Source: Megascapheus bottae (Eukaryota > Chordata > Mammalia > Rodentia > Geomyidae). Taken from it: a stretch of DNA of 64,000 bases. The translations under genes and the position numbers were made by a program. The DNA is taken from positions 17,295,501 through 17,359,500 of the forward strand of contig JANJXV010000013.1 of assembly GCA_024803745.1 (NCBI GenBank). Direction: 5' to 3'. Below are positions 60,204 through 64,000 of the stretch, piece after piece. Under the pieces are notes generated by a model. The model worked only from the letters and a program-made list of their open reading frames with translations, was not told the DNA's origin and did no database searches. Position 1 is the first letter of the stretch; each line of letters opens with the position of its first letter.

Positions 60204-62368
60204 ACACAATAGTCAACAGTCCATCACACAGGACTTGAGGTAATAGGTAACCTTGGCTCCGTGTCTTCTCTTCTTTGTGTGAAGCACCTTTATCCCTGGG
60301 AAACAGGTCTTTGAGTCTTTTTGTTTTTGTTTTGGTTCCCCAAGTGGAATTTTAACTTTTACTGGTCTCAGCAGTTGAGATCCATTCTTTCATCATGAGA
60401 ATGTGTACCAGGATCTGGGTTAGGAAAAGAAGTTAGAAAAGTAAGCCATAAATCAGATGCACTTCCTACAGGCCATGTCACAGAGACTTGTTGTCCATGA
60501 CCCATACACGGCATGGTTCCTTTAACAAGGAGAAGAATGAGTGATTGAGAAGGGATGGAGGAGGGGCCAAAGGAAAGCACTATACCCAGTCCCTTCTCCA
60601 CAAGAGATTAACAAGGCTGGTGAGACACAATCCTGTAGACCACTGTCTGTTCTTCCTGCCTGCTCCTTTACTGTACCAGAAGCTATGGAGAGGCCTTGTG
60701 CTCTTCCAAGGAAAGCAAGGCTTTTTCCCATACTGTGTACTCTGTGACATCCCGTGATTCTATTCGCAGACTTATCCCATCCTCTGAAGCTCATCCATGG
60801 GTCACTTTTAGGCGCCCTGCCCAAGATGGGCAGAGTTTACCTCACCAGTGTGACAAGGGGTCCTGGCTGAGCACCCAGGGATCCATGAGTGAGGAGGTAC
60901 AGAGTGTGGGACTCTTCCCTGTCCCTATTCCTCATCTTACCTGGAGCCCCACTTATACCTTTACTTTACCATGTGGTAATTCCTTATCTACGCAGAGCAG
61001 CAAGTTGGCTCCATTTGCCTTGGGTGCAAGACAAGTGTGTTGACCTAATGAATTTCTCATTTGACTTTCCCCAGGTTTCTAAAAAGAAAAAAGAAAAATA
61101 CTTCACGAACACATCTTATGTATGGTGGGCCATGGGTGTGAGGCCACCCTCTGGAATTGGGGCAGTGTGAGGAAAGGGACCTAGGCCTCAGAGAAGGGCA
61201 ACGGTGCCAACTTTGCTTTCTGGCCTCTGATCTGGGTGTGTCTCCAGGAGTGCATTCCTTCCCCATGCCAGCTGCTGGCCAGAGCTCTCCTTGCCTTGCC
61301 CAACTCCTGCCTGAGCTAGGCTGACAGGCTGCCCTGTCTTTTGGGCCACATTTCAGGGCTCTGGTAAATACTGATGCCATGCTGAGGGGCCTGCTGACAC
61401 CCAGAAGGGGTCTTCTCCTCAGGCCCAGATTTTCAAAAAAGACCCAGGAAGGACTCGGCAGTCACATGTTGCATGTCTGCAAGCCCTTTATGATGGCAGA
61501 GCCGAGGGCAGAGCCCTTGCATGTAACCACCGCACCCACAGCACCCACATCAAAGACCACTTGCATAATCAGTCATAGCCAAAGGCCACACATTAAGGGC
61601 TGGGCAGAACTCTTAGGAGAGCTCTCAAAGGAGATGAAGCATAAGGGGATGGGGGAGGGCATGTGGCATCTGGGGCATTTGGGGGAGGCCACCCTGGAAA
61701 GCCAGTATGGGACACAGCTCTGTTGCTTCCCACCCAGGGGTTGGTCCCTACATCTCAGGCAAATACACGTGAAACAGCCTCACCCTTTCCACCTCCCTCT
61801 TGCATTAAATGAACGTCACAGAAGCAGTAGCCCTGGTGTGGAATGTAGCCACCAAGGAGCCTGGAGGTGGCTGCCAGCCCAGAGCCATACTCAACTGAGA
61901 GAGCAAGTCATAAACGTTGCAACTGTTGGTCTCCGGTGGATAGTGCCAGCTTCACCAAGGGCAGCAAACACTGGGTTCTGGCTTGACACTTTGTAGGGCC
62001 TGGGACCTGGACTGGGGCTGGTTCTGAATCTGGTCTTTTTTTGGAGACATCAGGCTTTCCCCTGGGTTCCCGTCACTTGCCTGTAAGGGGGAAGGCATGG
62101 GCTTTGGGGAGGGGAGGGGGATCAGGCTGTGTGTGGGAACCAACAAGCTCCTCAGAGAGCAGCACTTATTTTTAGTTGTCTCCCCAGTCCCAAATAAACT
62201 GAGAGCAGCTGGGAGCCTGTGGGTAAAGGCAGAGTGAAGCAGAGACAGGAAATCAGGGGCTCTCAGTAATGAGTTACAGGCACTCCAGAAGAGAGAAGCC
62301 AGACAAGGAATTTTCTTCAGGACTGTTTTCCTCTGGCAGGCTCTGGTATTATCACAGAGGAGAATGTG

Positions 62369-62369
<1 letters not shown>

Positions 62370-62421
<52 letters not shown>
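62370..62421. repeat. (GT)n microsatellite
   Basis: About 25 pure GT units. First of three GT tracts within 700 bases. Confidence 0.97.
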
Positions 62422-62422
<1 letters not shown>

Positions 62423-62496
62423 ACAACTCCTGTCCAAGTCTTCCGCCCTCCTCCAACTTTACGTGAGTTTTGATTGTTCTTTGGGGAGGCAGGGTG

Positions 62497-62499
<3 letters not shown>

Positions 62500-62542
<43 letters not shown>

Positions 62543-62622
62543 TGTCTGTCTCTCTGTGTGTGTTTGTTTGTGTGTGTGTGTGTGTCTGTGTGTGCGTGTG
62601 TCTGTGCGCTCATGTGCGCCTG
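62500..62622. repeat. Compound (GT)n microsatellite
   Basis: About 20 GT units, then gtctgtctgtctctctg, then further interrupted GT runs ending in tctgtgcgctcatgtgcg. The open frames across it are artefacts. Confidence 0.95.
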
Positions 62623-62868
62623 CTTGTGGGGGTGGTGGGGGAGGACCCTGGAGCAGCACGGTCTAGTCTGAGTCCTGGTGTATCTGCAACTGTTTAGGCA
62701 AAGGCTGAAGGACACAGGCCAGGCAAGTGGGGAAATCTGAAAACAGCCTGGTGTTCCTGAGAAGGAGGGGGTAAAGCCAAGGAAGAGGAGAGGACTTGGT
62801 CCTCAGCCAAGGGGGAAAAAAAAAGCTTTTTCAACCAAGGACTCTAACTGCTGACATGGGTACCCAGA

Positions 62869-62916
62869 ATGGATGGGGACATTGATGTTTACAAGCATTT
62901 CTCCTGGCTGAAGAGG
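62869..62916 (+). CDS. Candidate alternative coding first exon (unproven)
   Basis: An ATG in a strong context (agaATGG: A at -3, G at +4) opens a 16-codon frame, MDGDIDVYKHFSWLKR, that runs straight into a near-consensus donor (agagg|gtaagt at 62917) and leaves phase 0. Exon 3 also leaves phase 0, so this exon could splice in frame to the same downstream liprin-beta-2 exon, giving a shorter protein with a different N-terminus. Two nearby ATGs in other frames stop at once. There is no TATA box. I do not recognise the peptide with certainty; it may be chance. Confidence 0.35.
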
Positions 62917-62987
62917 GTAAGTGACTGGCCGCTTTGTTTGGGTCTCTGTGGAGATGAGTGAGGGGAGAGACACTTTGGGACGTTTGG

Positions 62988-62990
62988 TGT

Positions 62991-63038
<48 letters not shown>
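62988..63038. repeat. (GT)n microsatellite
   Basis: tgtgtatgtgt followed by about 20 GT units and a tacacgtgcgcgcatgtg end with Z-DNA-like alternation. Confidence 0.96.
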
Positions 63039-64000
63039 ACGTGCGCGCATGTGTTAGGGGGAGATATTTGTTCAGCAGAGCCCTGTTGTAGCCAAGCTCT
63101 TCATGAGACTCTAATTATAGACATGAGGGGAGAAAAGTCAGCTGTCTTTGTTTCTGCTGACATTCTGGTGAATGAGCCTCTGTACAGAAAGGCAAGAATG
63201 GAATGAAGGAAATTAGTTATTATAACTTAGACTCTTCAACCAGCCAGAGGCTCCAAACAGTGTCACCAGAAGAAAAGAAAAAAAGAAAGAAAGGTGCCCA
63301 CTGTTTTGAGGTTTGAGGATTCAGAACAGAAGCTTACCACCCTTTTTAAACACTCTGAGTTCCGAAGTTGTATAACTCATTCTCAACTCCGATGTTATCC
63401 AGAGTAGTGGGCACAACGTGCCAGCCGAATGATCTGCTGTGTTTCTGGAGGAAGGTTCTAGAGGAGTTCTCTTCCTGATGTTCTGAAGTCTGGGATTGAG
63501 TTGTTCAGCTGTTGATGTCCTTGGAGGAGGGTGGGGGGATGGGCATCTGTGTGAGAGTGGGCATTGAGAAGTGGATAAAGGTGGGGGCTGGATCACTTCA
63601 TGCACAAAACTCAGGTGTTCTCTTTTGTTATTGTGTTGAAATGGATGTAGACTGATTTGCTCTAGTCTTGACATTGAGGGATTTTAGGCTGGATCTTTCA
63701 GAGGCAGGAAGAGCAGTGAGCATAGCTGACAGATAAGAGGTTTGACATTGTAACTGCAGAAGGAAAGGTGGGTTGGGGAGTTTCTGGCTAGGAGGATACA
63801 CACAATGCCAAAACACAGGGCTGGTGGCTTGTGCACGTGCACTCTAAAACCCTCCCTTCTGCAAATACTGAGCTCCTGGTGCTGGGTGTTCAGCTGGGCA
63901 AAGGAGAACCAATCTCCTATATATTTACCACCCCTGGAAATGGAGGACATGGAGGCTGCAGAGCCCCAGGAAGTAAACTTCATCACAAACTAATGCATAC

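Larger units (their letters stand above)
50208..64000 (+). other. PPFIBP2: PPFIBP2 intron 3 (open at the window end)
   Basis: Starts with gtgagt at 50208. I looked for the next liprin exon (expected to begin SQVNHHS) and did not see it before 64000. SINEs, a MER5 pair, an L1 relic and many microsatellites are listed separately. The 55.3-64.0 kb part is richer in G+C and poorer in SINEs than the rest, and holds a TATA-like motif at 58081 and a candidate alternative first exon at 62869. I recognise nothing in 50210-51390, 55360-56070, 56110-57190, 59030-60120 and 60205-62360. Confidence 0.75.

Noticed and set aside
61379..61996. 205-codon plus-strand open frame in intron 3
   Set aside because: The longest frame outside the recognised genes that is not simple repeat, but the sequence has no recognisable domain, an uneven composition and no supporting splice or promoter context. 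Cross-species comparison for frame preservation would settle it.
62317..62715. Cys-Val and His-Thr repeat open frames
   Set aside because: Translations of (GT)n microsatellites on either strand.
50208..64000. Next coding exon of PPFIBP2
   Set aside because: I searched by eye for codons of the expected block beginning SQVNHHS after a splice acceptor and found none, so exon 4 is probably beyond 64000. A tblastn with liprin-beta-2 would decide.

Overview
The window is mammalian nuclear DNA: coding sequence is split by consensus splice sites, there is a CpG-island promoter, and SINE, LINE and microsatellite density is high. Two facts point to a geomyoid rodent (kangaroo rat, pocket mouse or pocket gopher). 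First, a dimeric SINE recurs whose left half looks like rodent ID and whose right half is a separate tRNA-like module; this matches my memory of the published IDL-Geo SINE of Geomyoidea. Second, a 7SL-derived (Alu/B1-like) SINE carries the same right module. The species assignment is inference. Gene names rest on recalled protein similarity, not on a search.

Layout. 1-1315: 3' part of an intron. 1316-2103: last coding exon of an olfactomedin-domain gene that I recognise as OLFML1, followed by a 3'UTR with an AATAAA at 3190. About 3216-5280: short intergenic spacer. About 5290-5900: CpG island with an array of GGGCGTGG boxes and Sp1-type GC boxes, ending in a strong splice donor at 5764; this is the probable promoter and untranslated first exon of PPFIBP2 (liprin-beta-2). 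36820-36918: PPFIBP2 exon 2 with the start codon at 36855. 49993-50207: PPFIBP2 exon 3, joined in frame. 50208-64000: intron 3, running off the window. The gene order OLFML1 then PPFIBP2, same strand and close together, agrees with the human 11p15.4 arrangement as I remember it.

Only about 1 kb of 64 kb is recognisable coding sequence. The rest is intron filled with repeats: at least ten ID-like dimer copies or fragments, about a dozen composite 7SL/tRNA-like SINEs, five short L1 3' tails plus a ~2 kb antisense L1, older L1, MIR and MER5-like relics, a solo MLT1-type LTR, and many microsatellites. Several young insertions have clean target-site duplications. The densest cluster is in intron 2 (39.6-44.0 kb), and one L1 tail ends about 90 bp before the exon 3 acceptor.

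No novel system (CRISPR, operon, biosynthetic cluster) is present. The best leads are a possible alternative coding first exon of PPFIBP2 at 62869-62916, a SINE with a tandemly triplicated right module (54586-54743), a recent 83-bp tandem duplication (20428-20593), and a stack of insertions sharing one target motif (42701-43126).
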